Shown: positions 1-11,270, numbered from the stretch's first letter. The stretch: DNA of 64,000 nt from Helianthus annuus (GCF_002127325.2 NC_035443.2:146826915-146890914), one strand, 5' to 3'. A program made the numbers and translations. Notes: a model not told the origin generated them from the letters alone.

Positions 1-126
1 TTTTCTTAAAATATACATGATGACAAGTTACCTATTCCACTTTAATTTATAGTATATCTACAATTTCAATTTTGATTGAAAAAAGAAAAATTACAACGTT
101 GTTTTTGAATAAAAATATTAAGCTTA
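1..126. other. Flank, nothing recognised
   Basis: AT-rich sequence with no gene or repeat I can name. Its last three bases (TTA, 124-126) are the left target-site copy of the element that follows. Confidence 0.6.
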
Positions 127-439
127 GGGTATAAGGGGTGCTCACCTAATAGGTGAGTCCCCCCTCTTACACACAACCAATCACATGGTGCCATGTCAAC
201 TCCCCTAATACACTCCCCTAATACCGATTTTTGATGGCGGCACTCCCCTATTAGGTGAGTTCAAAATTAATTTTTTTTTTGGTAAAATTATGGATGTTTA
301 AAAATTATATAAAAGACATTTCATTAAATTTAAAAAAAAATACATCGTCACTAGAAAAAAAAAAAACACATTCAAACTAGAAAAAAAAAACATTCAAAGT
401 AGAAAATAAAAATTACATTAAAACTAGAAAATTAAAATT

Positions 440-1313
440 TTAGAAATCGCATGGCCACCCGTACTTGTTAGCGATTTCTCGCTTTCGGGCGAGGATGATC
501 GGCAACATACTTGGCGGAACATCGTCGTGCGGCTTAAGGAAGGTTTTCATATCTCGATCGTAATTGTAGTTTTTCATCGTCTCGATTTGTACCGATATGA
601 GCTCGCGAGCCTCCGACTCTCTTTTTTTCCTCAATTCGATCGCCTCCAATTCTGCCGCTTGCTTCGCTTCTTTCATGGCGGTGTACACTTTGAATTGTGC
701 CGCCAACTCGGCCGAGCTTCCCTCGGACGATGTAGCTTGACGCTTGTCTCGCCGTTGTGCTCTTTGTGGCGAGGGATCTTCGTTCATATCCCTTTTTTTT
801 TTGTTGGTAGAACAATGTACCCACGCCTTCGCCAACGCCTCTTCTTGTTCTTTTGTCCATTTTTCGCTCACCGTTTTCCCTTTTTTTTTCTCGAGCCTCG
901 TCTTCTTCGTTGCCCGCGTCTTCGTCCACATTATATTCATATTCCTCGTCGTCGTCGCCCAAATTTTGAGTTTCGGGCACTACCTCATCGTCCTCGTCGT
1001 CCTCGTCAATAGGTAGAGGACGTTCGACATTTCCTCGTGTAGAAGGAACTTGTGGAGAACGATAAGCATATGGGTCGAAGACGGGGGATTGAGGAGGAGC
1101 GTCCATTGATAGCAAATTTTGAAAATAGCCGAAATTGGGTTGTTGGGTGTTGTAAAACGAGGGGTGTGGAGGTTGTTGGAAAAAAAACGGGGGTTGTGAA
1201 GTGTATCCGAAAGGGGGTTGTGATTGAGCATTTGCACCGCTCGAACCATCTCGAGACGGTTTCGAGACCCGTCCCTTAGTTTTTTTCTTGGCCTCGCGGG
1301 GTCGGTTCTCCAT
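440..1313 (-). pseudogene. PIF/Harbinger-associated Myb/SANT-like protein, broken
   Basis: Reading from the ATG at 1311-1313, the protein starts with a Pro/Gln/Phe-rich N-terminus, then an acidic run (DEDDEDDE), then in another frame the start of a SANT/trihelix-like domain (SEKWTKEQEEALAKAWVHCS) and a charged coiled-coil-like C-terminus ending KREIANKYGWPCDF. The frame changes at a homopolymer T run on the plus strand near 881-889. About 100 residues normally found in the middle of the domain are missing: the text jumps from the first helix to NKKKRDMNEDPSP, which in relatives lies after the domain. In PIF/Harbinger elements this second ORF is the DNA-binding partner of the transposase. Such proteins are often mis-annotated as 'glutathione S-transferase T3-like'. 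It lies inside a transposon with intact ends, so it is not a host gene. Confidence 0.8.
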
Positions 1314-1374
1314 TGCTCGGTGTATAAAAAATAAAAAGTGAAATGGTTGTGGTTGGAGAGTTTAAAAAAATATA

Positions 1375-1473
1375 GAGAATGAGATGGGTTGTGTATAAAA
1401 AAAGGGTGAGAATGAGATGGGTTGTGTATAAAAAAAGGGTGAGAATGAGATGGGTTGTGTATAAAAAAAGGGT
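1375..1473. repeat. 33-bp minisatellite, 3 copies plus a partial
   Basis: Three perfect head-to-tail 33-bp units begin at 1375, 1408 and 1441. Each starts GAGAATGAGATGGG and ends in an A-run followed by GGGT. A diverged partial fourth unit follows at 1474. The array sits in the sequence upstream of the Myb-like ORF of the PIF element. Confidence 0.95.
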
Positions 1474-1697
1474 GAGAATGAGTTGAGTATTTATATTAGT
1501 TTAAAAAAAGTGATTTTTTTTTTTTATAAAAAAGTCGACCGTTCAACGGTCATCTCCTCGATCAACGTGCAAATTCAAGCGGTAACCCCACACCCAAAAT
1601 GAACCCCGATTCGGGACCCCGCGGGGATGGCGGCGGTGTTCCCGATCGGGGAAATCCTTCACCGCACCACTCCCCGATTGCGCCCCGTACACCCTTA

Positions 1698-2390
1698 GTA
1701 TTAAATGAGGTGGTGATAAATTTGAGGCAAACGATGTGTTCATGGTTCGGCTCATTCACATTTATAGTTTCTAATGCAGCACAACCACTATCGAGCGTCA
1801 CCACCTTTGACCATTGCTAATCACTACTGCGCGCGACCTACATCTAGCTGCCACCACGCAGCACCGGCCACCACCCCTGTTTCTCTCTCTATAAAGACAA
1901 CCAAACACACTCTCTCTCATATCGAAACCCGTTTGTCCCCACCTCTGGAAAGACAACCAGGTCTGATCGTACGCAACGCGGCTGAGGCGATAGCACCGGA
2001 ACATGGTTTTAACGATAACCAGCGACTTGGTGGCTGGTGGTAGTGTTGTTCCAAGTTACCAACTCAAATGGTAGCTAACTTGTTGTGTAGTATCAGGTAG
2101 GAGAGAGAGAGAGCCGTTCAAAAAAAATCAAAGAGAGAAGAGTAGTGATGTGATGTGTCTGGGGTAAAGAGCTGGGTTTGTGTATGTGGTCCACTCCTCT
2201 AGCAAAGTAACCCATCAAAATGTATAAAATTGAACTGTAAATTAGTGAGGGGAAGAAAACTTGCAAATTAATATAGGGGAAATATTTTTGCATCCCATTG
2301 TTGACATTCCCTAACATGTTTGGGTTTTAAAAGTAAACAATTTATATAAAAGAATGGATTAAGTATAAACTAAGCAAGCATTAGTTACTT
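1698..2390. other. Unassigned region
   Basis: No coding sequence is supported. Short overlapping ORFs on both strands around 1775-2043 show no recognisable domain. There is a CT-rich stretch near 1888 and a GA-rich stretch near 2100. Confidence 0.5.
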
Positions 2391-3945
2391 CACATCTCTT
2401 ACTTGTTGATGGTACTCTTGTTGTTTTCACTTAAATGCAATCATCTTTTACTTTTGATTAGATGGGAACCCATTACATGGGCGGATTCTGGGGTGTTTTA
2501 GGGGTTCCTAGGAACCCCCTCTATTCGGAATAAAAATAAAAAAATCAGTGAAAACCTTGTATAACTTGAAAAAAAAATATTGAAAATTGGTGAAAATCTA
2601 TCAAAAGAAACTCACCTACCAAAAGAAACCTGCTGGAAACACTGACCCATTACTTGTTTTACGGGTCATTTGTTGCCAAATTTTTTGCCTAACGTAGAAA
2701 TCAACTTTATATTTACATCCATGTTTTGGTCAAACCCTCATATAGATTTAAAGTTATTAAAAGTGCATTTATACTCGTAACACTCCCAATGCATGTGGGT
2801 TAGTAACTTGGTATACATGCTTGGTAGATTGTCATGAGTATGTAAAAGTTGAGTATAAGTTAGTCAGGTTAGAAATGATTTGGTACGACTACTGAATTTT
2901 TGACAAAGTGTGTGCACGCTAACCCTATAGTTATAAGGCCGGTTCACCCTAGCAATGCCCTCAACAATCGGGTCATATATTTTACAGCACTTTGATCAAA
3001 TCAAAGAGATGATTGATCGATAAAGTTCGATCCTAAAGCGAGTCAATGTTTATGTTACTAGTCATCAAATAAGGCATGTTTATTAATATTAACAAATATC
3101 TCACACAGACTTGGAATATTTGAACCAAAGACATATTTGAGTGTCAAAAGAAGATTTAGAGCATTACAAATAAGGAAAATCAAAGTAATCTATCAAAGCA
3201 CTATATAGTATCAAATCTTCAGTTATAGTATATCTAGATTTTATAACATTAATTACTAAGTAAGATATACATTATATAAATACCCTTTCACATGCAATAG
3301 ATGAGTTGAGAATTGTGAGAGTTCTAAAGAGTTAAACAATACAATAGATTAACACTTTAACAGTCTTAGTATGGCTTAGGATTTCTTTGATTCATACCAA
3401 CCAAAAAAAAATTTGAAATTGTTCTGATTCGTATCAACAAAAGATATAATTTTGAAAACTAGTTATCCCTCCATTAACTACCAACTTTCATCATCCCTCA
3501 CAATTCATTATTCAATTTTACTTTCTTTTGATTGGTTTGATCCTGATATGCTTTCTTTTAAGGGTTATTGAATCTGATCACCTTCAACTATTCGTTTTTG
3601 GCCGGTGGTAATCTCAACTTTGACTTTTGCTCCTACCATTCCCAACTTATAACACATAGTGTGTCATGACAACCCGTCGTTAACTAAACACTAACTACGT
3701 TAGTTTTTTATGCTGATGTGGCCAATATTTGATGACGTAACTTGTTTTTTTATGAGATGGCAAGGTGATGTGGATCTAGAGCAAAATAAAATAAAACACC
3801 CTCAACCCACCTTTCACCTTCCTTCACCATATTTTCAAGTCTTCTGTCTTCAACTCCACCATCATCACCACCGTATAAGACCTTTCTCCACCGTATAACA
3901 CCGAGTGGGAAGATGAAATCCCGGAATCTCCCCCTCTCAATATCG
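2391..3945. repeat. Direct repeat copy A (~1.55 kb)
   Basis: This segment is repeated, with scattered substitutions and indels, at 15447-16339 and 39141-40063. Similarity begins at the shared ACATCTCTTACTTGTTGATGG-type start and ends at CTCAATATCG (3936-3945). It contains a perfect 18-bp palindrome at 2501-2518, a TATA-like ATTATATAAATACCC near 3272, and a short coding-looking stretch at its right end (EWEDEIPESPPLN). It has no TG...CA ends and no primer site, so it is not obviously an LTR. The identity of the unit is unknown. Confidence 0.8.
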
Positions 3946-3946
3946 T

Positions 3947-4000
3947 TGATCTGCTAAAAAGTAGTTTAATAAAAGTGACTAAATTAACCTAATTTTAGAC
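3947..4000 (-). mobile_element. Athila-like 3' LTR, terminal fragment
   Basis: This 54-bp piece begins with TG on the plus strand (the minus-strand LTR end ...CA) and is separated from the rest of its LTR at 11271-12887 by the copia-like insertion. The insertion target site TAGAC (3996-4000) belongs to this LTR. The junction at 3945/3947 is where the LTR abuts direct repeat copy A. Confidence 0.6.
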
Positions 4001-4477
4001 TGTTAGTGCACTACGTCTGTCGACTACGTCTTATATCGAGTCTAGAGTTGTATAGGTTAGATATGGCACGAAATCCTAGAAACATGTGGTTGAATAGGTT
4101 TCGCTTATGCGTCAGTGTCTAGGTTTCGCTTATGTGTCAACTGTCATAGTTTCGATTATATGTCATCAGAATAGTTCCGCTTATGTGGTAAATGAGGTAG
4201 TCCGCTTATACGTACATGTACGTATAAGCGAAACCTGCTCATCTATATATAGGGGGCTGTTCAAGCGAAACTAGACACATAGTTGAAGGTGTATTCTTCC
4301 GGTTAGCCACGAAGTGCTGCCGAAGTGCTGTCAGAGTCTATAAACGTTATCAAGATCAATAAAACAGCAATATTAAAGTGAATCCGACTGAAATAGCACC
4401 AAATCATTAGCTTCCGCCTCTTGATTTGGATAGGAATTCTTCTGATCGAATCAAACAGGGCCGAACGCGATCCTACA
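4001..4477 (+). repeat. Copia-like 5' LTR
   Basis: It starts TGTTAGTGCA and ends CGATCCTACA. It carries repeated TTYCGCTT motifs in its U3 part and a TATA-like CTATATATAG at 4243-4252. It is the pair of 10788-11265, which starts TGTTGGTGCA. Confidence 0.95.
4097..4252 (+). promoter_or_regulatory. Copia-like U3: TTYCGCTT motifs, palindrome and TATA box
   Basis: Direct copies of the motif lie near 4099, 4124, 4150 (mutated) and 4174. The last direct copy (about 4199) and an inverted copy (about 4226) form the arms of a near-perfect palindrome of about 35 bp centred on GTACATGTAC. A TATA box follows at 4243-4252. The same layout is seen in the other LTR (about 10987-11037). The promoter role is inferred from position. 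Confidence 0.7.
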
Positions 4478-4479
4478 AG

Positions 4480-4491
4480 TGGTATCAGAGC
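4480..4491 (+). promoter_or_regulatory. Primer binding site, initiator tRNA-Met
   Basis: TGGTATCAGAGC starts 2 bp after the 5' LTR end. It is the standard complement of the 3' end of plant initiator tRNA-Met. Confidence 0.9.
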
Positions 4492-4671
4492 TCAGGAGGG
4501 AGAGTTCTTGCCATTTCAGCTGCATTTCATCTGTTTTTCTACACTTTCTTTAATATTTCAAAATTTTTCACGGTAAAATCAGCTCAATTTCACACATTGC
4601 ACTCGGAATCATGTATTAGTAAACCCTTGAAAGTTTCAGATTTAAAATCGATCTAGAAAGTAGGATTTTTG

Positions 4672-5070
4672 GGGTTTCGCTTGTACGAACACGTTCAAAA
4701 AGTGACATCAGTAGATAGTTTCGCTTCAAAGTTCAGTTAGTTTCGCTTATTTGATCACTTAGTTCCGCTTATTTGGACAATTTCTGATAGTTCCGCTTCA
4801 AAGGATCCGCTTCAAAGACACTCTGTTGTAGTTCCGCTCAAGAGTTCCGCTTGAACAGACAGTTCCGCTCTTCTGTACAAGATAGTTCTGCTTCAAGGAC
4901 CATTGAAGTTTCGCTTATCTGAACAAAGAGTAGTTTCGCTTCAAGTGACAGTGTAGTTCCGCTTCTGTGTCACATAAATCAATAGTTCCGCTTGTACTGA
5001 CAACTCAGGTTTCGCTTGAAGTTACAATTAAGGTTCCGCTTTTCTGGACAGTTAGTGTTTCGCTTGAGAG
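4672..5070 (+). repeat. Degenerate TTYCGCTT array in the copia-like leader
   Basis: About 17 copies of AGTTYCGCTT or close variants occur at irregular 13-28 bp spacing between the primer site and the gag start, on the same strand. The same motif recurs in U3. Spacers share a weak GACA or CAAAG but are otherwise different. No tandem unit longer than the core is conserved, so this does not look like simple satellite expansion. Confidence 0.85.
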
Positions 5071-5118
5071 AACATTTTGCCTAAACTTTGAAATTTGTGA
5101 ACCGGTGAACTTTGAACA

Positions 5119-6096
5119 ATGGACAACGAATTTTATAACGCCTTTGCTAGCCCGATCTCTATTACTCAGAATGCTTTGATTGATAATGAAACCGGAACGT
5201 CTCAGAAACCACCTAAACTCATGGATATTGATGATTATAACATGTGGTCTGAACGTTTTGGAAACTGGGTCGAGGCTTATCACCTAGATGCGTGGGAACA
5301 CACTGAAGAGGCATATGTTAGGCCCACGAGAAATAATGTTACATTAACACTTAGAGAGATGAGTACGGAAGATAAAAAGAAATATCGAGATGAGAAGTTG
5401 ATGGTTAGTCTGCTTCAGCAAGCGATAAAAGAAGATATCTTGATCTTGCTTCAACATGATGGAACTGCTTACTCAATCTGGACAGAATTGGAAGCAAAAT
5501 TCGTTGGAAGTGATGATATGCTCAAAAATAAAATGTCTCTCATGAAGAAAGAATTTGACTTATTCCGTGGTTTGAAATCTGAAAACACCAAGCAAATAAT
5601 TGATAGATATTGTAACTTGGTGAGAAATATGACAAAACTTGGAATTAAGAAAGATACTGACGAATTGATTGAAAAACTTGCAGATGCGCTACCACATGAA
5701 ACATGGGGAACGTTTCTGATGATGCTGAGATCCAACAGAAAAGATTATAAGAATATGACACTGGGAGATTTCATCAAACACCTGGAAGCTCAAGAGATGG
5801 AGCAGAGGAAGATTGCCAGGATGAAGAATTATGATGGAGAACAGGATATCAGTTTGTACTACAAGAGTGGTGCTACTGGATCAACAAATCATTCTCCGAA
5901 AATCGAAACTGCTTTTAGTGTTAAAGAGTCTTCTGAAAAGAAATCTTCCCAGGGATGTAGCAGCTCAAGATTTTCATCATTCGATCCAAACATTTCTGTA
6001 ACAAAGAATGGAAGAAAACTTCAGTGCAATATTGTTCTTAGTATTGAAAATGATCATACACTGAAGAGATTGCTAAAAATCAAATGTCTTTGTTAG
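5119..6096 (+). pseudogene. gag: Copia-like gag, N-terminal part (UBN2-like)
   Basis: The frame starts at ATG 5119 (MDNEFYNAFASP) and runs about 310 residues in a UBN2-type copia gag fold. Recognisable stretches include KLMDIDDYNMWSERF near residue 33, AIKEDILILLQHDGTAYSIW near residue 100 and the helical block LMKKEFDLFRGLKSENTKQI near 140. Gag forms the particle that packages element RNA. Near 6061 a frame change diverts the reading frame into the terminal LLKIKCLC; the true continuation (EEIAKNQMSLLGMVLESY) is in another frame and forms the next feature. The start is chosen because it is the first ATG after the leader repeat array and begins the family's usual N-terminus. The frameshift means that a full gag is not made as is. 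Confidence 0.85.
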
Positions 6097-8759
6097 GAAT
6101 GGTTCTTGAGTCTTATAGTAGTTTTGTGGCCGGAAAGATCGGTAATCCAATGCTCACGAAAGAGGATTACGATCAAATTGATGCTGAGGAAATGGAATTG
6201 ATGGACATTAAATGGTGCATGGCTAGCGTGATGAGACGAGCTGAGAAGTTTAAACAAATTACGGGAAGAGATGATTTCCGTGATGCAAATGTTTCAACTT
6301 TAGGCTTTGATAAATCTAAAGTTACGTGTTTTCGTTGTAGGGAAAAGGGGCATTTCAAGAGGGAGTGCAAAAACCGTGAAGCCACTGGTGCCCAGAATCC
6401 TTTTGGAAACAACGATTATCACAAAAAGGCGATTTATCATCAGGTCACACCATCAGCACAGCATCAGGCACAAACTGCTCACGGAAGAGATGTGATTGAC
6501 GGGACAAAAAGAGCATGTCTAAGCAAATATGAAAATTTTTCATGGGATAAATATATTCCAACAAACAGCAAAGTGTGTTTGGCAGAACAAGATAATGAGA
6601 AGTTGGCTGAAGGTTTTTGTTGGGATGATTTTTGCCCAGATCAAGATCTCATGGCCAAAGAGATGTCCAAAAACACTTCAAATGTTAATGTTTTCTTTGC
6701 TAATGCCTATGATTTGAAATGTGCAGAAAGAAGCAGGAAAGTCATGGAAGCTGCTGAAGCAAGACGAAGAAAGCTTGAAGAAGAGGAAGAAGAGGAAGAG
6801 AGATTAAAAGCTGAAGCTGAAGCTGAGAGAAAAAGAAGAGCTGAATTTTTAAGATCAAACAGAACAGTCAAAGAGGTTCCTGAATTTGAAGTAAAAGTTG
6901 ATGCTGAACCGGTCAAAGTTCCCGAAAAATGCATGAATTGTGATTCTTTAATCAAGCAGAACAATGAGTTGCCGCATAACATAAACAGATTGAAAGAATC
7001 ATATGATACAATGAACAGAGAAATCAACAAGTATACTGATTCGAGTGGTGAACAAGCTGTGGCAATGAATACACTGAAGATAGCATATCTAAGACAGCTT
7101 GATGATGCTAATTTTCATATAAAGAAATGTGCTGATCTGGAGTTGGAGTTAGCAACACAAAAGATAGAAACTGAGAAAGTTAAAAAATTATTGGAAAGTT
7201 ACTCATGTTCTACTTTTGTTGTTGACAGGATTTATCCGGTTGTGGAAAATTTGAAGACGTTTGAAGAAGTGAAGACGTCTGAAGAAAAGAAATCTATGAC
7301 AAAAGACGAAGAAAAAGTGAAGACTTCTGGTAAGAAATCAAGTGTGGTCTACAATAGATGTCCGCCCCCGGTTGAAAATGGATATTCACCCTGAAATCCA
7401 AATTCTGAGAGAGTCGAAAAAGCAATAAACTTAGAATGGGAGTCTGGGCCATCGGATAACTTGCCAGAAAATATTGATGTCACGTACACGTCATCTGACA
7501 CTGATCATGAGTCAAAGTTGATAAAAACTGTGGTCGATCAGGTGTTAGACAAAGATGACAGTGAGGAGTCAAACATGGAGTTCAAACCCGAGTCAAAATC
7601 TGAGTTCGACATGTCAAAGTCAACAGTCAAAAAGGACAAACGGGTTTATGACAAACAATTTTTGCTATCAAAATCTAATTTGCATGATGAATCATTCAAA
7701 GTGGCATATACTTTGAAAGATTCTGACAAATTATATTCTGATGATGCTATTCCAATAAGAAGTGTCAGATTTGAAATGATTCAAAAGGTTTTCAAAATAA
7801 CAGAAATTAGTATTTCTGAAATAAAAGATTTAAATCTTATCGGAAAACCTAAACAATACACTTCAAGAGATCAACAAAGAATCAACAAGAAAATGGGTTA
7901 CAATTGTGGTTATAGTTTCCAAAAGAAACCAAACCATAATCGTAATTTCAAAAAGAAAGATCTTGGTTTTGTTCCACCGAAAAACTATAAAAATGAAAAA
8001 GTTTATAAACCAAAAACTGTGTTTGTTTCAGGGAAAACGTCAGAAGCTGAAAAAGAATAATCATTCAGAAAGAAGACAAATCAGGAATTCCTTGCCAAGA
8101 AGCAAGAAGAACTGAAGATGAATGAAGTTCCAAAGAAGATTGAAAAGAGAACCTGATTTCAGTGTAAAACTGTTGGTCATGTTGCGAAGGATTGTCCGAA
8201 GACATTCAAGCCAAAACAGGAAGTCTCTGGTAAAATGAAAGAAAAGGTTGTCGAGAAGACTGAACTGTCAACCCGGAAGTTTACTGGTTTTGAAAATTCA
8301 ACTTTTGAAAAAGGAGAATGTTCAAAGAGTGCTTCAAAAAGAAAAGATAATGTGCCAAATCAAAAATGGGTTGTGAAAGGTTCAGGTAATAATTCTGGTG
8401 ATGAATCTGATTCCACAAAATCAGAGGAGCCATGTGTTGAGAAAAAGGTTGAAAGAAAAGTTCCAACTATGAACGATGAAAATTTTCCACCATTGCGTGC
8501 TGAAAATTTTATGAAGAAAGTTGGAAAAGTTGAAATTTCAAATCAATTTTATTCTGACAAGAAGAAATTTGATGTTGAAAAGCCTTTCAACGGAAATGTG
8601 AAACACATTTTTGGTAAAATGATCAATGGTAAGGCCAAAGGTGTTAAAGAGTTTTATGCTGCCAAAAGAGGGGTTCACAAGTCCGTTGAAAGTAAAGATG
8701 AAGAAGTTGTTACACCCAAGGAAGGTCAGGCTTGGGTGGATATATTTTTCAAAGAGTAA
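6062..8759 (+). pseudogene. gag: Copia-like gag, C-terminal part with two zinc knuckles
   Basis: This one frame continues gag after the 6061 frameshift. It contains a first zinc knuckle, CFRCREKGHFKREC (CX2CX4HX4C, at about 6328-6369), then an acidic/basic coiled-coil-like region (EEEEEEERLKAEAEAERKRR near 6780). In-frame stops fall at 7392-7394 (TGA), 8058-8060 (TAA) and 8154-8156 (TGA). The last stop sits exactly where the first cysteine of a second zinc knuckle should be: the next residues read FQCKTVGHVAKDC. The frame ends ...WVDIFFKE at 8759. The sequence after the first knuckle is Lys/Ser/Glu-rich and low in recognisable structure. Because all segments stay in one frame, the stops look recent relative to the coding history. 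Confidence 0.8.
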
Positions 8760-10775
8760 AAACCTGACTTGCCGGAGATCCCAAGTTGGTAATTGTGGAT
8801 CAGGAATCGGCATCATTCTTTATCATGTTTGTATAATGTGTTTGAGAAAATTTTGCAGGACTTGCCGGAACTCCCAGGTTTGTAAGCGAGGAGTAGGAAT
8901 CGGCACCTTGAGAATTCAACCAACAGATGGTAATTGGTTGAAAAACAGGTTTGAAATGCTAAATTGCTAATTCTACAAGTGGTTCTGTCATTGATTTCAC
9001 AAGTGGTTAATCAAGGTCATTAAATTGAACTTGAATTAACTATCATTCATAATATTGGCAAACAATGTGATGATTTGATTCCCATAACCTACAAGTGGTT
9101 GATAAACGAACTTATTTTCCGGAAAAACCATTCTGATTAAAACAAACTTAAGTGTTTTGAAATCTTAATGGGAAAATAGTTTGTTGTGAGGGGGAGTTCT
9201 GATTGTTTACGCCAAACGGATGGAGAATTGAGGCATTTCGATATCAGTTGTCATGTTCTGTATAGTTTGTTTTCAATTTTTTCTTTAGATGTATTTAAAT
9301 TTTAGGGGGAGTAAGAAATTTTTTAGAAAATCCAAAAAACATCAGAAAATTTGAAAAAGCCAAAAACATGATAAAACTGAAAGATGAGTTTTGGTTGCAT
9401 AAAAGAGGAAATGATAGTATATCAGTGGACTATCTCGACACGCTAAAGAAATGTAAAGTCAAAATGTGATAAACAGTCTTACTATAGATGTGTCAGTAGG
9501 TTTTCGCACATTTATTAAACTGTAAAGAGATATAAACCTAAATTTCAAACTTGCTTATTCTGTGGGTTAACAAAACTGCTTGGATATATAGGTAACCCGT
9601 GAAATCTTGTTTGAAAGGTCCCTTATTCTGAAATACTAGGTCTTTATACTCAGTGATATCTGGGGTATTATCCCGGGACTTCTGCTGTATGGAAATACTG
9701 ACCTAGTCCCCGGATAATACTTTCTGCAAAAAGCTTTGAAATATAAGCTCGCCCTCAGCATGCTGATGAAACAATAAAATTGATAGTCCTTGCTGTTGTA
9801 ATTAAAAGATCCTCTAAAGGGTACACACTGAAAGTCGAAGCCGTCATCTCTCTGCGTATACGGAAGTATCGACCTGAGCTCTCACGACCCTCGCACATAA
9901 CCCCTTTACAGATATCATTTGTGGTATACTCACTTCTAAGACTGAATATTGGGATCTGGATACAGGAGTATATTCAAGTAGTGAGACACACGGATAAGTT
10001 TAAGTATCTAAGACACTAATTGTGTATCTCGAAACAGTTGAAATCTGTGTGGAAAATTAAAAGGACAAACATACTGACAATCTAGGTAAATTGTTTAGAG
10101 CTTAAAATGAAATCTAGCTTAACGGTGTTGGTGATATGTCTCAGAAACTGATATGATCCTCTTGCACGAACTCACAAAAATATTGTCTGTAAATATTTCA
10201 TTTCTGCATTGTTTTGTGTTTTTATAAGTAGTGGTAGTTACTTTCTTTCAGAAAATTCAAAAAGATTTTCGACAACTGGTGTTGAAAAGCTGATTTTCGA
10301 AGTTCAAAGTGCTAAACATGAAGAACAGGTTTGGGAGAGAGTATGTGTTGTTAAGTTTGATTGAAAAGACCCAGTAAAAATCCTGAATGCAAAATCATTA
10401 CTATAAGTTACCAACATTGTTTCTTAATTGTTGAAAAGATTTAATCTTTGAAGAAACTTATGTTTGGGTAGAGATTGTGCAGGTATATATGTGCCAGGAG
10501 ATGATCCTGAGATAGTATAGAGTCAGGTAATGATCCTGAATCTGATGGAAGCCTGATCACGATCTTAGAATGAAACTGTGAATTCCAGACTACGATCCCA
10601 GCAGATTGAGAGGGGGAGTCTGAAGACACCATGTCAACTTTCGAGAGAGAGGAGTTTGTTGATGATGAAGATAGAGTTTGCGGATTCTTGCAATGTTAAA
10701 ATTCTTCAGAGGAAGATTGAAGACTGATAAAGACTGTAGGTTGACAATCGAAGACTCGAAGACTCCGTCAACATC
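8760..10775 (+). other. Non-coding 3' internal region of the copia-like element
   Basis: There is no pol domain and no long ORF. A block of about 50 bp beginning CTTGCCGGA and including AGGAATCGGCA is duplicated (about 8767-8815 and 8862-8905). ACAAGTGGTT recurs several times between 8976 and 9090. A purine-rich GGGGGAGT occurs near 9190 and again near 9303. Confidence 0.7.
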
Positions 10776-10787
10776 CGAGGGGGAGTC
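10776..10787 (+). promoter_or_regulatory. Polypurine tract of the copia-like element
   Basis: The purine-rich run CCGAGGGGGAGTC ends just before the 3' LTR starts (10788). This is the expected position for plus-strand priming. Confidence 0.75.
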
Positions 10788-11265
10788 TGTTGGTGCACTA
10801 CGTCTGTCGACTACGTCTTATATCGAGTCTAGAGTTGTATAGGTTAGATATGGCACGAAATCCTAGAAACATGTGGTTGAATAGGTTTCGCTTATGCGTC
10901 AGTGTCTAGGTTTCGCTTATGTGTCAACTGTCATAGTTTCGCTTATATGTCATCAGAATAGTTCCGCTTATGTGGTAAATGAGGTAGTTCCGCTTATACG
11001 TACATGTACGTATAAGCGAAACCTGCTCATCTATATATAGGGGGTTGTTCAAGCGAAACTAGACACATAGTTGAAGGTGTATTCTTCCGGTTAGCCACGA
11101 AGTGCTGCCGAAGTGCTGTCAGAGTCTGTAAACGTTATCAAGATCAATAAAACAGCAATATTAAAGTGAATCCGACTGAAATAGCACCAAATCATTAGTT
11201 TCCGCCTCTTGATTTGGATAGGAATTCTTCTGATCGACTCAAACAGGGCCGAACGCGATCCTACA
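10788..11265 (+). repeat. Copia-like 3' LTR
   Basis: This 478-bp LTR pairs with 4001-4477. It ends CGATCCTACA and is followed by the target duplication TAGAC (11266-11270). It keeps two TTYCGCTT motif sites that are mutated in the 5' LTR (GATTATATG and TAGTCCGC there). Confidence 0.95.
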
Positions 11266-11270
11266 TAGAC

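Larger units (their letters stand above)
127..1694 (-). mobile_element. PIF/Harbinger-type DNA transposon, non-autonomous
   Basis: The ends form imperfect terminal inverted repeats: GGGTATAAGGGGTGC at 127-141 pairs with the reverse complement of 1680-1694 (GGGTGTACGGGGCGC). The element is flanked by TTA on both sides (124-126, 1695-1697), the 3-bp target site expected of PIF/Harbinger elements. The only coding content is a minus-strand Myb/SANT-like ORF with a frameshift and an internal deletion; there is no transposase. A 33-bp tandem repeat lies between that ORF and the right end. It would need a transposase supplied from elsewhere. Confidence 0.85.
4001..11265 (+). mobile_element. Copia-like gag-only LTR retrotransposon (TR-GAG type)
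   Basis: Two LTRs of 477 and 478 bp (4001-4477, 10788-11265) differ at about seven positions by eye. They are flanked by a perfect 5-bp duplication TAGAC (3996-4000, 11266-11270). The first LTR is followed by a primer site for initiator tRNA-Met. The only coding content is a gag-derived frame with UBN2-like and zinc-knuckle segments. No protease, integrase, reverse transcriptase or RNase H motif is visible in any frame before the second LTR, so the element must borrow pol from a relative. The organisation matches what has been called TR-GAG. Confidence 0.9.

Noticed and set aside
3710..3898. 62-codon ORF present in both direct-repeat copies (also 39831-40019)
   Set aside because: The copies share it by descent; the His-run end and the lack of any domain or neighbouring coding signal do not support a gene.
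5005..5283. Minus-strand ORF over the copia-like leader and gag start
   Set aside because: It shadows the gag frame and the TTYCGCTT array.
10441..10632. Minus-strand ORF near the copia-like 3' LTR
   Set aside because: No domain and opposite to the element's coding strand.
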